Positions 41,688 to 51,710 are shown, counted from the stretch's first letter. The stretch: 64,000 nt of DNA from an uncultured Hyphomicrobiales bacterium (GCA_903825465.1 CAIKAR010000056.1:1-64000); one strand, 5' to 3'. Translations and numbers: made by a program. The notes: a model not told the origin generated them from the sequence alone.

Positions 41688-42551
41688 CTAATGCGAATCA
41701 AGTTTCGACAGGCTGATCGCGCGGGCGCGCTTGGTGATCGCGTTGTTCAGCTCCCCGCCGAAAAGGAAAATGGCCGCGAGCGAGTACAGGAACACGATGG
41801 CGATCATGACCGAGGCGAGGCCGGCGTAGGTGGTCACGTAGTTGCGCGCGAATTCGCCGAGATATTGGCCGAAGGCGAAGGCGAAGCCGACCGACAGCGC
41901 CAGGGTGAGGGCGATCCCCGGCGCGATCTGAAGCATCGTCCGCTTGCCCGACGCGATCCACTTGTGGGCGATGACCAGCGAGAGGCCGAGCGCGGCGATG
42001 GTGATGACGACCCGCCAGAGCGCCAGCGCCTGCCACAACACCGCGAGATCGGGAAGAAAGCGGTTGATGGTGGCCGCCACGACGGGCGCCAGGACCACCA
42101 GAAACGCAAGCAAAAGCAGCGATGTCGCGCCGACCAGCACATAGGCGATCGATTCGAGCCGCAGCAGCCACCATGGCCTTGCCTCGCGGACGTTGTAGGC
42201 GCGGTTGAGGCCGACGCGCAGCGCTTCGATCGAGCTCGACGAGAAATAAAGCGCCAAAACGGCGCTCACGGTCAGCAGGTCGCCGCGCGATTGCGTCAAC
42301 ACGTTGTGAATTTCCGCGGCGATGGGGTCGGCGACCTGGCGCGGCCAGGATTCGAGCAGAAGCTTGGCCGCTTCGTCCGCAAGCTCCTTGGACCCGAAAA
42401 AACCGGCGAGCGCCGTCACGAAAATGAGAAACGGGAAAAGCGACGTCAACATCGCCAGGGCGATGTGGCTGGCGATGGCCCAGCCGTCGTCTTCGAGGAA
42501 GCCCGCGAGGGCTTCGTTGAAGACATTGAACCAGTATTTCGCCGCCGCCAT
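41688..42551 (-). CDS. YihY/BrkB-family inner membrane protein
   Basis: A 287-residue protein from the ATG at 42551 (a GTG at 42569 would add six residues). Six hydrophobic segments are visible, including LAMLTSLFPFLIFVTALAGFF, SIAYVLVGATSLLLLAFLVV, VVITIAALGLSLVIA and ASVMIAIVFLYSLAAIFLFG. The DDGWAIASHIALAMLTSLFPF opening and YFSSSSIEALRVGLNRAYNV are family hallmarks. The family was once called ribonuclease BN in error; its role, possibly transport, is unsettled. Confidence 0.9.
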   Translation of the reverse strand: MAAAKYWFNVFNEALAGFLEDDGWAIASHIALAMLTSLFPFLIFVTALAGFFGSKELADEAAKLLLESWPRQVADPIAAEIHNVLTQSRGDLLTVSAVLALYFSSSSIEALRVGLNRAYNVREARPWWLLRLESIAYVLVGATSLLLLAFLVVLAPVVAATINRFLPDLAVLWQALALWRVVITIAALGLSLVIAHKWIASGKRTMLQIAPGIALTLALSVGFAFAFGQYLGEFARNYVTTYAGLASVMIAIVFLYSLAAIFLFGGELNNAITKRARAISLSKLDSH

Positions 42552-42615
42552 TGCGCCCCTTCGCCACACACCCCGACTATAACAGTTGAAAGCGGGTTGA
42601 AGGTTCCGGCGCGCG

Positions 42616-43149
42616 TTATTTTTTCGCGGCGTCGATGAACCGCAGCTTCACATCCACGCCATCGGACGGCGGCGCGGCGAGGCGGGCGCGGAAATGGACG
42701 CTTTCACCCGGGCCAATGTTCTTTTGCGGCGCGGGCGATGTCCACGAATAAACCGTCCGGCCGTCCGGGCCGCGCAGCGTGACGAGCACGTCGGGAAGTT
42801 TCCGTCCGGCGTGGCGAAGATTGGCGACATCGCCTTCGACCGCGAGCACACGGCCGGATTCGTCGTCGAGGAGGCGGGAGGAAACGCCGCGGAATTCAAG
42901 GCCGCGCAAGTTGACGGGCAGGCCGATCGCGGCGAACAGCCCGGCGGTTTGCGGCGCCGCCCGCACCACAATGTCGCGGCGGCCGACCGCCAGCATGCAC
43001 AGGGCGCAGGCCGCGAGCGCGGCGGCGATCCCGACCGGCGGCTTTGGCGCGCGCAAAAGGCCAGGCTTGCGCGTCCAGGAAAGGGTTGGCTTGCGCGTCA
43101 AGGAAAGGCCCGGCTTGCGCGTCAAGGCTTGGCCGAACTGGACCGACAT
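42616..43149 (-). CDS. DUF3426-like membrane-anchored protein with N-terminal tandem repeats
   Basis: A 177-residue protein. The first 35 residues are four copies of a TRKPGLS-like motif (TRKPGLSL, TRKPTLSW, TRKPGLLR, APKPP), encoded by a 24-base DNA repeat. A transmembrane helix follows (VGIAAALAACALCMLAVG, about 39-56). The C-terminal domain (about 85-175) resembles DUF3426: VEGDVANLRHAGRKLPDVLV, TVYSWTSPAPQKNIGPGE, FRARLAAPP. Relatives divergent from ftsE usually have an N-terminal zinc ribbon; none is seen here. It is divergent from ftsE across about 150 bases. Confidence 0.7.
   Translation of the reverse strand: MSVQFGQALTRKPGLSLTRKPTLSWTRKPGLLRAPKPPVGIAAALAACALCMLAVGRRDIVVRAAPQTAGLFAAIGLPVNLRGLEFRGVSSRLLDDESGRVLAVEGDVANLRHAGRKLPDVLVTLRGPDGRTVYSWTSPAPQKNIGPGESVHFRARLAAPPSDGVDVKLRFIDAAKK
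43058..43129. repeat. Three tandem copies of a 24-base repeat inside the DUF3426-like gene
   Basis: Units at 43058-43081, 43082-43105 and 43106-43129 share the core GGCTTGCGCGTC-AGG with a few substitutions between copies. The length is a multiple of three, so copy-number change would alter only the number of TRKPGLS repeats in the protein and not its frame. Slipped-strand expansion is the likely origin. Confidence 0.85.
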
Positions 43150-43302
43150 GCGGAATTCCCCTGCGCTCCGGCGCGGAATCGTCGGCGCGAGCCGCTTTTA
43201 TATGGCTTCGGGATTGGTTAATGGGCGGTTAAGCTGGCATATTGCGCGGGCGATTCGAGCGTCCGCTCCATCGATTGGGCGGTTTTTTGTTCCGCGGCGG
43301 GA

Positions 43303-43971
43303 ATGGCCTTGGTGCGATTTGAAAACGTCGGGTTGCGGTATGGCATGGGGGCTGAAGTCCTTCGCGACATCACCTTCCAGATCGAGCCGCAATCGATCCA
43401 GTTTCTGACCGGGCCGTCCGGCGCGGGCAAGACGACGCTGATGCGGCTGATCCTGCTGTCGCTGAAGCCGACGCGCGGCTTCATCAAGCTGTTTGGCGCG
43501 GATTCGGCGTCGCTGGACAAAGCGGCGTTGACGGCCTTGCGGCGGCGGATCGGCGTCGTGTTTCAGGATTTCCGCCTGCTCGACCATTTGACGACCTACG
43601 AGAATGTCGCCCTGCCGTTCCGTGTGCAAGGCCGCGAGGAGCGGGGATATCGCGGCGAAGTCGTGGAACTGCTGCGCTGGGTGGGCCTCGGCGACCGCAT
43701 GCACGCGCTGCCGCCGGTGCTGTCGGGCGGCGAGAAGCAGCGCGCCGCCATCGCGCGCGCGCTGATCGCGCGTCCGGAACTGCTTCTCGCCGACGAGCCC
43801 ACCGGCAACGTCGATCCCGGCCTCGCGCACCGGCTGATGCGGTTGTTCATCGAGCTGCACAAGTCAGGCACGGCGGTCGTCATCGCGACGCACGATCTCG
43901 GGCTGATGGAAAAGTTCGACGAGGCGCGCCGGCTCGTTCTCGGCGAAGGGCGTTTGCACATCTATGACTGA
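43303..43971 (+). CDS. ftsE: Cell division ATP-binding protein FtsE
   Basis: A 222-residue ABC ATPase. Walker A is GPSGAGKT at 37-44, Q-loop VFQDF near 88, signature LSGGEKQ at 140-146, Walker B LLLADEP at 160-166 with catalytic Glu165, and the switch His in IATHDLG. FtsE forms a complex with FtsX at the septum and controls peptidoglycan hydrolases; it does not act as an ordinary transporter. Its stop overlaps ftsX by eight bases. Confidence 0.96.
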   Translation: MALVRFENVGLRYGMGAEVLRDITFQIEPQSIQFLTGPSGAGKTTLMRLILLSLKPTRGFIKLFGADSASLDKAALTALRRRIGVVFQDFRLLDHLTTYENVALPFRVQGREERGYRGEVVELLRWVGLGDRMHALPPVLSGGEKQRAAIARALIARPELLLADEPTGNVDPGLAHRLMRLFIELHKSGTAVVIATHDLGLMEKFDEARRLVLGEGRLHIYD

Positions 43972-44962
43972 CGCGTCGACAACCGTTTCGGGTCTCGCCT
44001 GGCTGCGCGCGCGCCTGGGACGCTCCGCGCCCGACGAAGCCGAATCCGGCGGCGTGTCCGAGCCGCTGAAGCGCAACATGCCGTTGATTCCCGCCGACAC
44101 CATCGCGGGGCGCGCGCTCGTCACCGTCATCGCGATCATGACGTTCCTCGCCGCGATCTCGGCGGGCGCGGGCGTGCTCGTCAACGACGCGTCGCGGGGC
44201 TGGACGCAAACAATATCCCGCGAAATGACGATTCAGGTGAAGCCGCGCGCCGGCCGCGACATTGAGACGGACGTGGCGGCGGCGGCCGCCGCGGCGCGGG
44301 CGGCGAAGGGGATCGCGAATGTCCGGATCTATCCCAAGAAGGAATCGGACGCGATGCTCGAACCGTGGATTGGCGCCGGCCTCGACCTCGGGGATTTGCC
44401 CATTCCGCGTTTGATCGAACTGGCGCGCGGCGGCGGCGTTCCCGATGTCGCGGGCCTGCGGGCGGCGCTCGCCGCCAAGGTTCCGACCGCCTCGCTCGAC
44501 GACCACGGCCTTTGGATGGAACGGCTCGCGACCATGGCCACGTCGCTGGTCGCGGTGGTGGCGGTGATATTCCTGTTGGTGCTGACGGCGATGGGGCTGG
44601 CGGTCGCCTTCGCCACGCGCGGCGCGATGGCCGGCAACGCCGAGATCGTCAACGTGCTGCATTTCGTCGGCGCCGAGGACAAGTTCATCGCCGGGCAATT
44701 CCAGCGGCACTTCCTGCGTCTTGGCCTGCGCGGCGGGCTCATCGGCGCCGGCATGGCGATCCTTGTGTTCGCCGTGTCGAGCCTGACGCTGGCATGGCGC
44801 GCGCGCACGCCGGCCGCGGATCAGGTGGAAGCCCTCTTCGGCACGTTCGCCCTTGGCCCGGTCGGCTATGGATTGATCGCCGCGATCGCCTTCGGCATCG
44901 CCGGCTTGACGGGCTGGGTCTCGCGCTCGATTGTGTTTCGACATCTGGGCGGGCTGGCCTGA
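43964..44962 (+). CDS. ftsX: Cell division protein FtsX
   Basis: A 332-residue membrane protein with four predicted helices: one near residues 46-68 (ALVTVIAIMTFLAAISAGAG), a periplasmic loop of about 120 residues, then three helices in the C-terminal third (LVAVVAVIFLLVLTAMGLAV, GGLIGAGMAILVFAVSSLTL, and GYGLIAAIAFGIAGLTGWV). This is the FtsX topology. The ATG lies inside the end of ftsE, indicating translational coupling. It transmits FtsE ATPase activity to septal cell-wall enzymes. Confidence 0.93.
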   Translation: MTDASTTVSGLAWLRARLGRSAPDEAESGGVSEPLKRNMPLIPADTIAGRALVTVIAIMTFLAAISAGAGVLVNDASRGWTQTISREMTIQVKPRAGRDIETDVAAAAAAARAAKGIANVRIYPKKESDAMLEPWIGAGLDLGDLPIPRLIELARGGGVPDVAGLRAALAAKVPTASLDDHGLWMERLATMATSLVAVVAVIFLLVLTAMGLAVAFATRGAMAGNAEIVNVLHFVGAEDKFIAGQFQRHFLRLGLRGGLIGAGMAILVFAVSSLTLAWRARTPAADQVEALFGTFALGPVGYGLIAAIAFGIAGLTGWVSRSIVFRHLGGLA

Positions 44963-45008
44963 CCGGCGTGTTCAAACCCTGGCGGCGACGCGTGGAACTC
45001 CCGACGAC

Positions 45009-45758
45009 ATGATTTTCGCGCGCTCGCTAGTCTTCAACGTCCTGTTCTATCTGAACCTCGCCGCGCTCTCGATCGTGGGCTTGCCGACGCTGATCGTCGG
45101 GCCCCGCGGCGTCATGGCGCTGGCGAGGCTCTGGGCCAACACCTCGAACTGGATGCTGCGCAACATCTGCGGATTGAACGTCGAATACCGCGGCGTCGAG
45201 AATATTCCCAAGGGCGGCTTCATCATCGCCCCCAAGCACCAGTCGGTTTGGGAGACGTTTTCGCTCGTGCCCTTCGCCCCGGATTTCTCCTACATCCTCA
45301 AGCGCGAACTCACCTACATTCCCGTTTTCGGCTGGTATTTGACGCGCTCGCGGCAGATCGCCATCAACCGGTCGAGCGGCGCGGCGGCGCTGGCGGAAGC
45401 GACCCGGAAATCGCGCGAGGCGCTGGCGCAAGGGCGGCAGATTTTCATTTTCCCCGAGGGCACGCGCCGGCCCGTTGGCGCGCCGCCGCAATACAAGTTC
45501 GGCGTCGCGAAAATCTACGAGGAATCGAACGCGCCGTGCCTGCCCGTGGCGCTGAACGCGGGCCTGTTCTGGCCGCGCCGGTCCTTCACCCGCAGGCCGG
45601 GGACGATCCTCGTGGAGTTTTTGGAGCCGATACCGCCGGGGCTGCCGCGCGCCGAATTCCTGCGCGTGTTGCAAGAGCGCCTTGAGGCCGCGACCAATCG
45701 TTTGGTGCGGGAATCTCTGGCGAAGGATCCGTCGTTGCGGGCGCCGGGGTCGTCCTAG
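45009..45758 (+). CDS. Lysophospholipid acyltransferase family protein (PlsC-like)
   Basis: A 249-residue protein starting at the ATG at 45009, 46 bases after ftsX. One or two N-terminal hydrophobic segments (LVFNVLFYLNLAALSIVGL) are followed by the acyltransferase motifs: KHQSVWET (HX4E rather than HX4D), the INRSSG block, FPEGTRRP and PVALNAG. It likely acylates lyso-phosphatidic acid to phosphatidic acid in phospholipid synthesis at the inner membrane. The start is typical of this alphaproteobacterial group; the Glu variant of the catalytic motif is common in it. Confidence 0.9.
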   Translation: MIFARSLVFNVLFYLNLAALSIVGLPTLIVGPRGVMALARLWANTSNWMLRNICGLNVEYRGVENIPKGGFIIAPKHQSVWETFSLVPFAPDFSYILKRELTYIPVFGWYLTRSRQIAINRSSGAAALAEATRKSREALAQGRQIFIFPEGTRRPVGAPPQYKFGVAKIYEESNAPCLPVALNAGLFWPRRSFTRRPGTILVEFLEPIPPGLPRAEFLRVLQERLEAATNRLVRESLAKDPSLRAPGSS

Positions 45759-46300
45759 GCGGGCGTTGTCTCGGGCGTTCGCAAGCGTCGGCTGTGCCAC
45801 GACAGGTCTTTGTCGCCGATGCCCAGCTCGTCGAGATGCGCGGCGGTGTTGAGAACGTATTCGGGATTAGGGCCCGACGCGCCGACGCCCTGGAGGACAA
45901 GCCGCAGCGACGCCTCGCGATCAAGGCGCGCGGCGTATTGCGGGTGGGCCCTGTCAACGGCGTAGACGAGGGCCGAGACGACCCGCGTGTCGCCGGCGAG
46001 CCGGACCGGGATCCATTTTTCCAGATAAACCGAGGTCACCAGTTCGCGTTCGCGGAGGTAGGCGATGGTGTCGGCGCGACGCGCCGCCGCCACCCGGAAG
46101 GCGACGCCCTTGCACGCGCCGCCGCGATCAAGCCCCAGCACGAGGCCGGGACGTTCGGGAGTGCCGCGGTGAACATGCGAGTATATGCACAGGCGGCGAT
46201 GATAGCCGCGCGCGATGGCCACGCGCCGCTCGATAAAATCGAAGCCCGGCCGCCACATCAGCGAGCCATAGCCGAAAACCCAGAAATCGCCTTCGTTCAT
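45755..46300 (-). CDS. ChaC-family gamma-glutamylcyclotransferase
   Basis: A 181-residue protein with WVFGYGSLMWRPGF, the substrate-binding YGSL motif, at residues 7-20, and YVLNTAAHLDELGI near the C-terminus. ChaC enzymes split glutathione to 5-oxoproline and Cys-Gly. The catalytic Glu is likely in LREREL near residue 86. The gene converges on the acyltransferase gene with a four-base overlap of stops. Confidence 0.9.
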   Translation of the reverse strand: MNEGDFWVFGYGSLMWRPGFDFIERRVAIARGYHRRLCIYSHVHRGTPERPGLVLGLDRGGACKGVAFRVAAARRADTIAYLRERELVTSVYLEKWIPVRLAGDTRVVSALVYAVDRAHPQYAARLDREASLRLVLQGVGASGPNPEYVLNTAAHLDELGIGDKDLSWHSRRLRTPETTPA

Positions 46301-46390
46301 TTTCCGTCCACCTGGAACGCAGGCCTATAGCGTCCCGCGCGGCGCGTTGAAAGCGGATATGGACGCCAGGGCGGCGCGTCGCCTAAGAGA

Positions 46391-47446
46391 GTGCGCTCCC
46401 ACGCGAAGGCCGCGCTTTTGAAAATCTGGGTGAAATCGCTTTTGCCGGTCGCCGTATTGGGCTTGATCGCCGCCGGCTGGGCCGTCGCGTGGAAATTCGC
46501 CGCGAACGCGACGAACACAGCGCTCGACGAATGGTTCGCTCAGGAGCGGGTGGCCGGGCGCGTCTGGGCTTGCGCGGACAGAAGCGTCGGCGGTTTTCCG
46601 TTGCGGATTGAAGTCAAATGCGCCGCGCCGACTTTTTCGGGCGCGCCGGGCAAACTGCCGCTCAAGGGAAGCACGGGCGATTTGCTGGCGTCCGCCGAGG
46701 CTTGGCGGCCAAGTCTCGTCACCGCGACAATCCAGCCGCCGCTGCGTCTACGCGCTGGCGGGGATCAAGGCGGCGTCGACCTCGACTGGACGTCCTTGAC
46801 AGCGATTGTCCAGTCCAAATACGGCGCGCTGGAATTGGGATCCCTGCGGCTTGAAGGCGCCGCGTTTACCGCCGCCTGGACAGGCTACCAGACGATCGAG
46901 GCGAAAGCCCAAAGCGTCGCTGTCGATATTCGGCCCGATCCCGCGCGGCCCAATTCGCTGCTGGCGACGGCGGCCATGAAAAACCTCGCCGCGCCGGCGC
47001 TGGACCAAACCCTGCGCGACAACAGCCCGCTGAATGTGTCGTTCAGAGCCCTCGTCTCGTTCGCCGACGCCTTGTCGCGTCCTGGCGACGGGCCGCCTCT
47101 GGAACGGTGGCGATTGGCCGGCGGGCGGGTTCAGATCGAGGAGGCCCACATCGACCGGGGTCCGCTCGACATCGCCGCGAACGGGCTTCTCGACCTTGAC
47201 GGCAACCACCGCCCGCGCGGGCAAATCGCGGTCGCCGCGAGCGGCCTCGACGACGTGCTCGGCCAATTCGGCGTGCCAGCCGCGGCTCTCGCGATCGGCG
47301 GCCTTTTCGGCGGCGGCGACAGTGTCGGCGACATGCCCGCGCCGGCGGCGAAAATGGGCGCGTTGCGCGTGGTGGCGAAGCTCGAAAACGGGCGCGCGTC
47401 GCTCGGTCCCGTCCGTCTGCCTTTGGCGTTGAAGCCGCTGTACTAA
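46391..47446 (+). CDS. DUF2125 family protein
   Basis: A 351-residue protein started by GTG at 46391. A single N-terminal membrane or signal segment (LLPVAVLGLIAAGWAVAWKF, about 17-36) is followed by WFAQERVAGRVWACADRSVGG, the DUF2125 hallmark, and a long beta-rich region with IRPDPARPNSL and GLLDLDGNHRPRGQIAV. It probably faces the periplasm; such beta-rich proteins resemble AsmA-like lipid-associated proteins, but no function is proven. Stop codons overlap tyrA by four bases. Confidence 0.85.
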   Translation: MRSHAKAALLKIWVKSLLPVAVLGLIAAGWAVAWKFAANATNTALDEWFAQERVAGRVWACADRSVGGFPLRIEVKCAAPTFSGAPGKLPLKGSTGDLLASAEAWRPSLVTATIQPPLRLRAGGDQGGVDLDWTSLTAIVQSKYGALELGSLRLEGAAFTAAWTGYQTIEAKAQSVAVDIRPDPARPNSLLATAAMKNLAAPALDQTLRDNSPLNVSFRALVSFADALSRPGDGPPLERWRLAGGRVQIEEAHIDRGPLDIAANGLLDLDGNHRPRGQIAVAASGLDDVLGQFGVPAAALAIGGLFGGGDSVGDMPAPAAKMGALRVVAKLENGRASLGPVRLPLALKPLY

Positions 47447-48387
47447 GGCTGCTTTTGCTCCGCGCCGCGCCTGCCGAAATCCGGCGCCGCGGTTTCCTGT
47501 CCCTCGTCGATGATGCCCCGGCGGATGGCGCGCGTGCGGGTGAAGAGGTCGAACAGTCCCTCGCCGTCGCCGTAGCGCACCAGGCGTTGCAGGGCCGCGA
47601 GATCCTCGCCGAAGCGGCCGAGCATTTCGAGCACCGCGTCCCTGTTGTTGAGGAACACGTCGCGCCACATGGTTGGGTCGGACGAGGCGATGCGGGTGAA
47701 GTCGCGGAAGCCGCCGGCGGAGAATTTGATGACTTCCGACCGCGTCACCTCTTCGAGATGGGCGGCGGTGCCGACGATGTTGTAGGCGATGAGATGCGGC
47801 ACGTGGCTGGTGATGGCGAGCACGAGGTCGTGATGCGCGTGCGTCATGATTTCCACGCGCGAGCCGAGCAGCCGCCAGAACTCGCGCACCGCGTCGATGG
47901 CCGCGGGATCCGTTCCCTCCGGCGGCGTCAGGATGCACCAGCGGTTGTCGAACAATTCCGCGAAGCCGGCGTCGGGGCCGGAAAACTCGGTGCCCGCCAC
48001 GGGATGCGCCGGCACGAGATGAACGCCGGCGGGAAGCAGCGGTTGAATCGCGGCGACAACGGCGGATTTCACCGAGCCCACGTCGGAGACGATCGCGCCA
48101 GGCTTGAGACGCGGCGAAATTTCCGCCGCGATGGCCGCGTTCGCGCCCACCGGCGCGCAGAGGATCACAAGATCGGCGCCTTCGGCGGCCTCGCCCGACG
48201 AGGCGTGGATGGAATCGGCGAAGCCGAGTTCACGCACACGCTCGCGCACGCTTTCGGATTGATCGGCGACGGCGACGTGGCCAACGACGCCGCGTTGCCG
48301 CGCCGCGCGCGCGATTGAAGAGCCGATGAGGCCGGCGCCGACAATCGCGAGGCGGGCGACCAGCGGTTTTCGCGTCGCCTCGCTCAT
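47443..48387 (-). CDS. tyrA: Prephenate/arogenate dehydrogenase
   Basis: A 314-residue enzyme of tyrosine synthesis, oxidising and decarboxylating prephenate (or arogenate) with NAD(P). The dinucleotide motif is [14 protein letters not shown] near residue 14. [26 protein letters not shown] and [13 protein letters not shown] are family signatures; the conserved His in SHVPH is catalytic. The ATG at 48387 overlaps the hisC stop, so the three genes chorismate mutase, hisC and tyrA form one operon. No ACT domain is fused, so feedback control must be elsewhere. Confidence 0.93.
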   Translation of the reverse strand: MSEATRKPLVARLAIVGAGLIGSSIARAARQRGVVGHVAVADQSESVRERVRELGFADSIHASSGEAAEGADLVILCAPVGANAAIAAEISPRLKPGAIVSDVGSVKSAVVAAIQPLLPAGVHLVPAHPVAGTEFSGPDAGFAELFDNRWCILTPPEGTDPAAIDAVREFWRLLGSRVEIMTHAHHDLVLAITSHVPHLIAYNIVGTAAHLEEVTRSEVIKFSAGGFRDFTRIASSDPTMWRDVFLNNRDAVLEMLGRFGEDLAALQRLVRYGDGEGLFDLFTRTRAIRRGIIDEGQETAAPDFGRRGAEQKQP

Positions 48388-49490
48388 GCCGTCGCCCGCG
48401 CGAAATCGGCCAGCGCCGCGACGACTGCCTTGTTGGCCTCCTCGGAGCCGATGGTCATGCGCAGCGCGTCGGGCAGTCCGTAGGCGCCGACGTTGCGCAC
48501 AACGATGCCGCGCGCGGTGAGGAACCGGTCGGCGTCGACGGCGGAGCGTCCGGGCTTTTTGGGAAAATGGATCAGCGCGAAGTTGGCGACGCTTGGCGTC
48601 ACCTCGAATCCAAGCGCGGAAATTTCGGCGATCACCCACGGCAGCCACTTGGCGTTGTGTTCGGCGGCCATCTCGACATGCGCGACATCGTCGACCGCCG
48701 CGGCTCCCGCTTCGATCGCCGCCGCGCTGAGATTGAACGGCCCGCGGACGCGGTCGACCGCGTCGCAAACGCGCGCGGGCGCGTACATCCAGCCGACGCG
48801 CAGCGCGGCGAGCCCGTGGATTTTCGAAAACGTGCGCGTCATGACGACGTTTTCGCAGGTCGAGGCGAGTTCGAGCCCGGTGGAATAATCGTTGGTCCGC
48901 GCATATTCGCCATAGGCGGCGTCGAGCACCAGCAGCGTGGTGGGCGGCAGGCCGGCGTGCAGACGCTTGACCTCGTGAAACGACAGGTAGGTGCCGGTGG
49001 GATTGTTGGGGTTGGCGAGATAGACGATCTTCGTTCTCGGCGTCACGCGCGCCAGAATGGCGTCCACGTCGGCGGTGTAATTCGTCTCCGGCGCCACCAC
49101 CGGAACACCGCCGGCGGCGAGGATCGCGATGCGGTAAACGAGGAAGCCGTGAGTGGTGAAAATCCCCTCGTCGCCGGGACCGACATAGACGCCCGCGAGC
49201 AAATGCAGGAGGTCGTCGGAGCCGTTGCCGCAAACGATGCGTCCGGCGTCGAGCCCGAAGCGGCGGGCGATGGCCTCGCGCAGTTTCGTCGAAGCGCCGT
49301 CGGGGTAGAGTTCGAGTTTGTCGGCGACGGAATTGTAGGCCGCGCGCGCCTTCGGCGAGGGGCCCAGCGGCGTCTCGTTCGACGAGAGCTTGTAAATCTT
49401 CGAGGCGCCGGGCGCGGCGCTCTTGCCGGGCACATAGGCCTCGATGTCGAGAATGCCGGCGCGTGGCACAGGTCCGGTCGCTGTCGTCAT
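48384..49490 (-). CDS. hisC: Histidinol-phosphate / aromatic aminotransferase
   Basis: A 368-residue fold-type I PLP enzyme. PLP contacts are [11 protein letters not shown] (near 36), [10 protein letters not shown], Asp190 with Tyr193 ([10 protein letters not shown]), and the Schiff-base Lys223 in [15 protein letters not shown]. Placed between chorismate mutase and tyrA, the enzyme may work on imidazole acetol phosphate in histidine synthesis, on prephenate or phenylpyruvate, or on both; HisC proteins in such operons are often bifunctional. Confidence 0.92.
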   Translation of the reverse strand: MTTATGPVPRAGILDIEAYVPGKSAAPGASKIYKLSSNETPLGPSPKARAAYNSVADKLELYPDGASTKLREAIARRFGLDAGRIVCGNGSDDLLHLLAGVYVGPGDEGIFTTHGFLVYRIAILAAGGVPVVAPETNYTADVDAILARVTPRTKIVYLANPNNPTGTYLSFHEVKRLHAGLPPTTLLVLDAAYGEYARTNDYSTGLELASTCENVVMTRTFSKIHGLAALRVGWMYAPARVCDAVDRVRGPFNLSAAAIEAGAAAVDDVAHVEMAAEHNAKWLPWVIAEISALGFEVTPSVANFALIHFPKKPGRSAVDADRFLTARGIVVRNVGAYGLPDALRMTIGSEEANKAVVAALADFARATA

Positions 49491-49529
49491 GGCGTGGCGA
49501 GGTCTCTCGAAAGCCGCGGGCGGGCGGCG

Positions 49530-50375
49530 CTAGGGCAGGCGCGCCGGCGCTTCGAAACGCGCGGCGTGGCTGCCGACATGGGCGATGCGGATATCGTTTG
49601 CGCCCGCCGCGCGCAAGGCCTCGCGCAGCGCGGCGTCGCCAACGCCGCCCGGGCTCGCGATCAGAAGCGACAGGCCCACGCCGCACGCCGCGTTGCCGAG
49701 GATTTCGCCGCCAAGGCCCGCCAGCGCCCGCGGGACGCCCTCGCGCCAGCGGTCGAGCGCGACGCTCCTGATCGCGACTTCCGTCGCGGTGGCCTCCGCC
49801 AGCGGCTTGCTGACGACGAAGGCGGGCATTCCCGCCGGGTGGTCGGGCCGCTCGACGAAGGGCAGGCGGGCGATGATTTTCGGGGCGCTGTCGCCGGCGA
49901 GCGCCGTCCACCACGCGCCCGAGGCCGGCCCGCTGTCGAGGCGCGTCATGCCGAGGTCGCCGGCCGAGCGCGCGACGGCGGATATAACGGCGGCGGGGCC
50001 GTTATGCGTCACGAAGGGCACGGTGAAGCCGAAGTGGAACCGCACGGAATCCCGCATCGCGGCGTCGCCGCTGGCGATGTCGGCGTGGACGGAATAATTC
50101 GCCTGAACGAAGGTGAAAGTCGAAATGATGATGCGCCAGATGCCCTCGACGGTGTCGAGCGGCAGCAGGCCCCTGTGGCGCTCGGCCATGGCGCGCATCA
50201 TCGAGGCTTCCCGCCCGGGCCGGAACGCCGAACCCCCGCCCTGCCGCGCCTTGATCTCGATGAGCCTGTCGATGATCTCGCCGCGCTCCATCAGCAACCG
50301 GTGCATGGCGAGGTCGATACGGTCGATATCGACGCGCATGTCGGCGAGAATCTGGTCGGGTTCGGGGCTGGTCAT
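49530..50375 (-). CDS. Chorismate mutase (AroQ type) with a C-terminal extra domain
   Basis: A 281-residue protein. Residues 5-95 are an AroQ helical chorismate mutase ([40 protein letters not shown]). The remaining 180 residues ([67 protein letters not shown]) have an alternating pattern similar to two small alpha/beta repeats, possibly a regulatory region. Standard AroQ enzymes are about 95 residues. It begins the operon with hisC and tyrA and is divergent from metX. Confidence 0.82.
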   Translation of the reverse strand: MTSPEPDQILADMRVDIDRIDLAMHRLLMERGEIIDRLIEIKARQGGGSAFRPGREASMMRAMAERHRGLLPLDTVEGIWRIIISTFTFVQANYSVHADIASGDAAMRDSVRFHFGFTVPFVTHNGPAAVISAVARSAGDLGMTRLDSGPASGAWWTALAGDSAPKIIARLPFVERPDHPAGMPAFVVSKPLAEATATEVAIRSVALDRWREGVPRALAGLGGEILGNAACGVGLSLLIASPGGVGDAALREALRAAGANDIRIAHVGSHAARFEAPARLP

Positions 50376-50444
50376 GGCTGTCCGGCGCGGAAACGATGGG
50401 ATTGTTGTATCGGCGCGGGGGACGATTGGCAAAGAACGCGCGCC

Positions 50445-50474
50445 TTGACCTTTCCGGCGTGGCGCACCTACATA
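50445..50474 (+). promoter_or_regulatory. Candidate metX promoter
   Basis: TTGACC (50445-50450) and TACATA (50469-50474) are separated by 18 bases and could serve as -35 and -10 elements, with transcription starting about 45 bases before the metX ATG. I looked for a SAM-II riboswitch here because metX is a common target in alphaproteobacteria, but the leader is too short and lacks its consensus. Confidence 0.4.
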
Positions 50475-50528
50475 GAGTACGCTCGTTCGGAATACAGAAC
50501 GGTTGCGGCGGATGGAAACACAAACGCG

Positions 50529-51710
50529 ATGACGGCGAATCCAGGCGGGGGGAATGGGGAGGCGGACAATCCCCACAGCCTTGTGGTCAAATTTTCCGAA
50601 AACGATCCGCTGATCACCGACGCGGGCGCCGTCCTCGCGCCGCTGACCATCGCCTATCAGACATACGGCGTCCTCAACGCGGCGAAATCCAACGCCATTC
50701 TCGTTTGCCACGCGCTGACGGGCGACCAGCATGTCGCCAACGTCAATCCGCTCACCGGCAAATCCGGCTGGTGGGAAACCATGGTGGGACCGGGCAAGCC
50801 CATCGACACCTCCCGCTATTTTGTCATCTGCTCGAATGTCGTGGGCGGCTGCATGGGCACGACGGGGCCGGCCTCGACCAACCCCGCGACCCACAAGCCC
50901 TACGCGGTGGATCTGCCTGTTATCACCATTCGCGACATGGTCCGCGCGCAGGCGAAGCTCGTCGATCGTCTGGGAATCGATCAATTGTTCTGCGTCGCGG
51001 GCGGCTCCATGGGCGGCATGCAAGTGCTGCAATGGGCGGCGAGCTATCCGGAGCGGGTGTTTTGCGCCATGCCGATCGCCGCCGCCGCGCGGCACTCCTC
51101 GCAGAACATCGCCTTTCACGAAGTCGGCCGGCAGGCGATCATGGCCGACCCGGCGTGGCGCGCGGGCCGCTATCTCGACGCGGGCGAGCGGCCGGGAAAA
51201 GGCCTCGCGGTGGCGCGCATGGCGGCGCACATCACCTACATGTCCGAGGAATCGCTTCACAACAAATTCGGCCGCCGCCTGCAGGGCGGCGACGCGCCGA
51301 AATTCTCATTCGACGCCGAATTCCAGGTGGAAAGCTATCTGCACCATCAAGGCACCAGCTTCGTCGAGCGCTTCGACGCGAACTCCTATCTCTACGTCAC
51401 GCGGGCGATGGATTATTTCGATCTCGCCGCCGACTATGGCGGATCGCTGGCGGCGGCGTTCAAGGGCTCGAAGACGCGCTTCTGCCTGGTGTCGTTCACG
51501 TCGGACTGGCTGTTCCCGACGGCGGCCTCGCGCTCCGTCGTTCACGCGCTCAACGCCGGCGGCGCCTCGGTCTCCTTCGTTGAAATCGAGACCGACAAGG
51601 GTCACGACGCCTTCCTGCTCGACGTGCCGGAATTGCTGAAGACATCGCGCGGCTTTCTCGACAGCGCGGCGCGGGCCCGCGGCTTGCGCGCGGCGGGGGA
51701 CGCCGCGTGA
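50529..51710 (+). CDS. metX: Homoserine O-acetyl/succinyltransferase
   Basis: A 393-residue alpha/beta-hydrolase-fold acyltransferase that activates homoserine for methionine synthesis. The nucleophile is Ser160 in AGGSMGGMQ; the His and Asp of the triad lie in TDKGHDAFL and [10 protein letters not shown] near the C-terminus. [11 protein letters not shown] near 60 contributes the oxyanion site. Whether acetyl- or succinyl-CoA is used cannot be told from sequence. metW overlaps the end by four bases, the usual arrangement in proteobacteria. Confidence 0.96.
   Translation: MTANPGGGNGEADNPHSLVVKFSENDPLITDAGAVLAPLTIAYQTYGVLNAAKSNAILVCHALTGDQHVANVNPLTGKSGWWETMVGPGKPIDTSRYFVICSNVVGGCMGTTGPASTNPATHKPYAVDLPVITIRDMVRAQAKLVDRLGIDQLFCVAGGSMGGMQVLQWAASYPERVFCAMPIAAAARHSSQNIAFHEVGRQAIMADPAWRAGRYLDAGERPGKGLAVARMAAHITYMSEESLHNKFGRRLQGGDAPKFSFDAEFQVESYLHHQGTSFVERFDANSYLYVTRAMDYFDLAADYGGSLAAAFKGSKTRFCLVSFTSDWLFPTAASRSVVHALNAGGASVSFVEIETDKGHDAFLLDVPELLKTSRGFLDSAARARGLRAAGDAA

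Noticed and set aside
43044-43232. Repeat-containing plus-strand open frame opposite the DUF3426-like gene
   Set aside because: Its repeats are the complement of the TRKPGLS repeats, and it overlaps the gene in antisense with no ribosome binding site.
50376-50528. SAM-II riboswitch upstream of metX
   Set aside because: The leader after the candidate promoter is only about 45 bases and lacks the conserved pseudoknot sequences.
48567-51710. Apparent 1047-codon frame ending in metX
   Set aside because: Only the part from 50529 is MetX; the upstream stretch is antisense to hisC and chorismate mutase.
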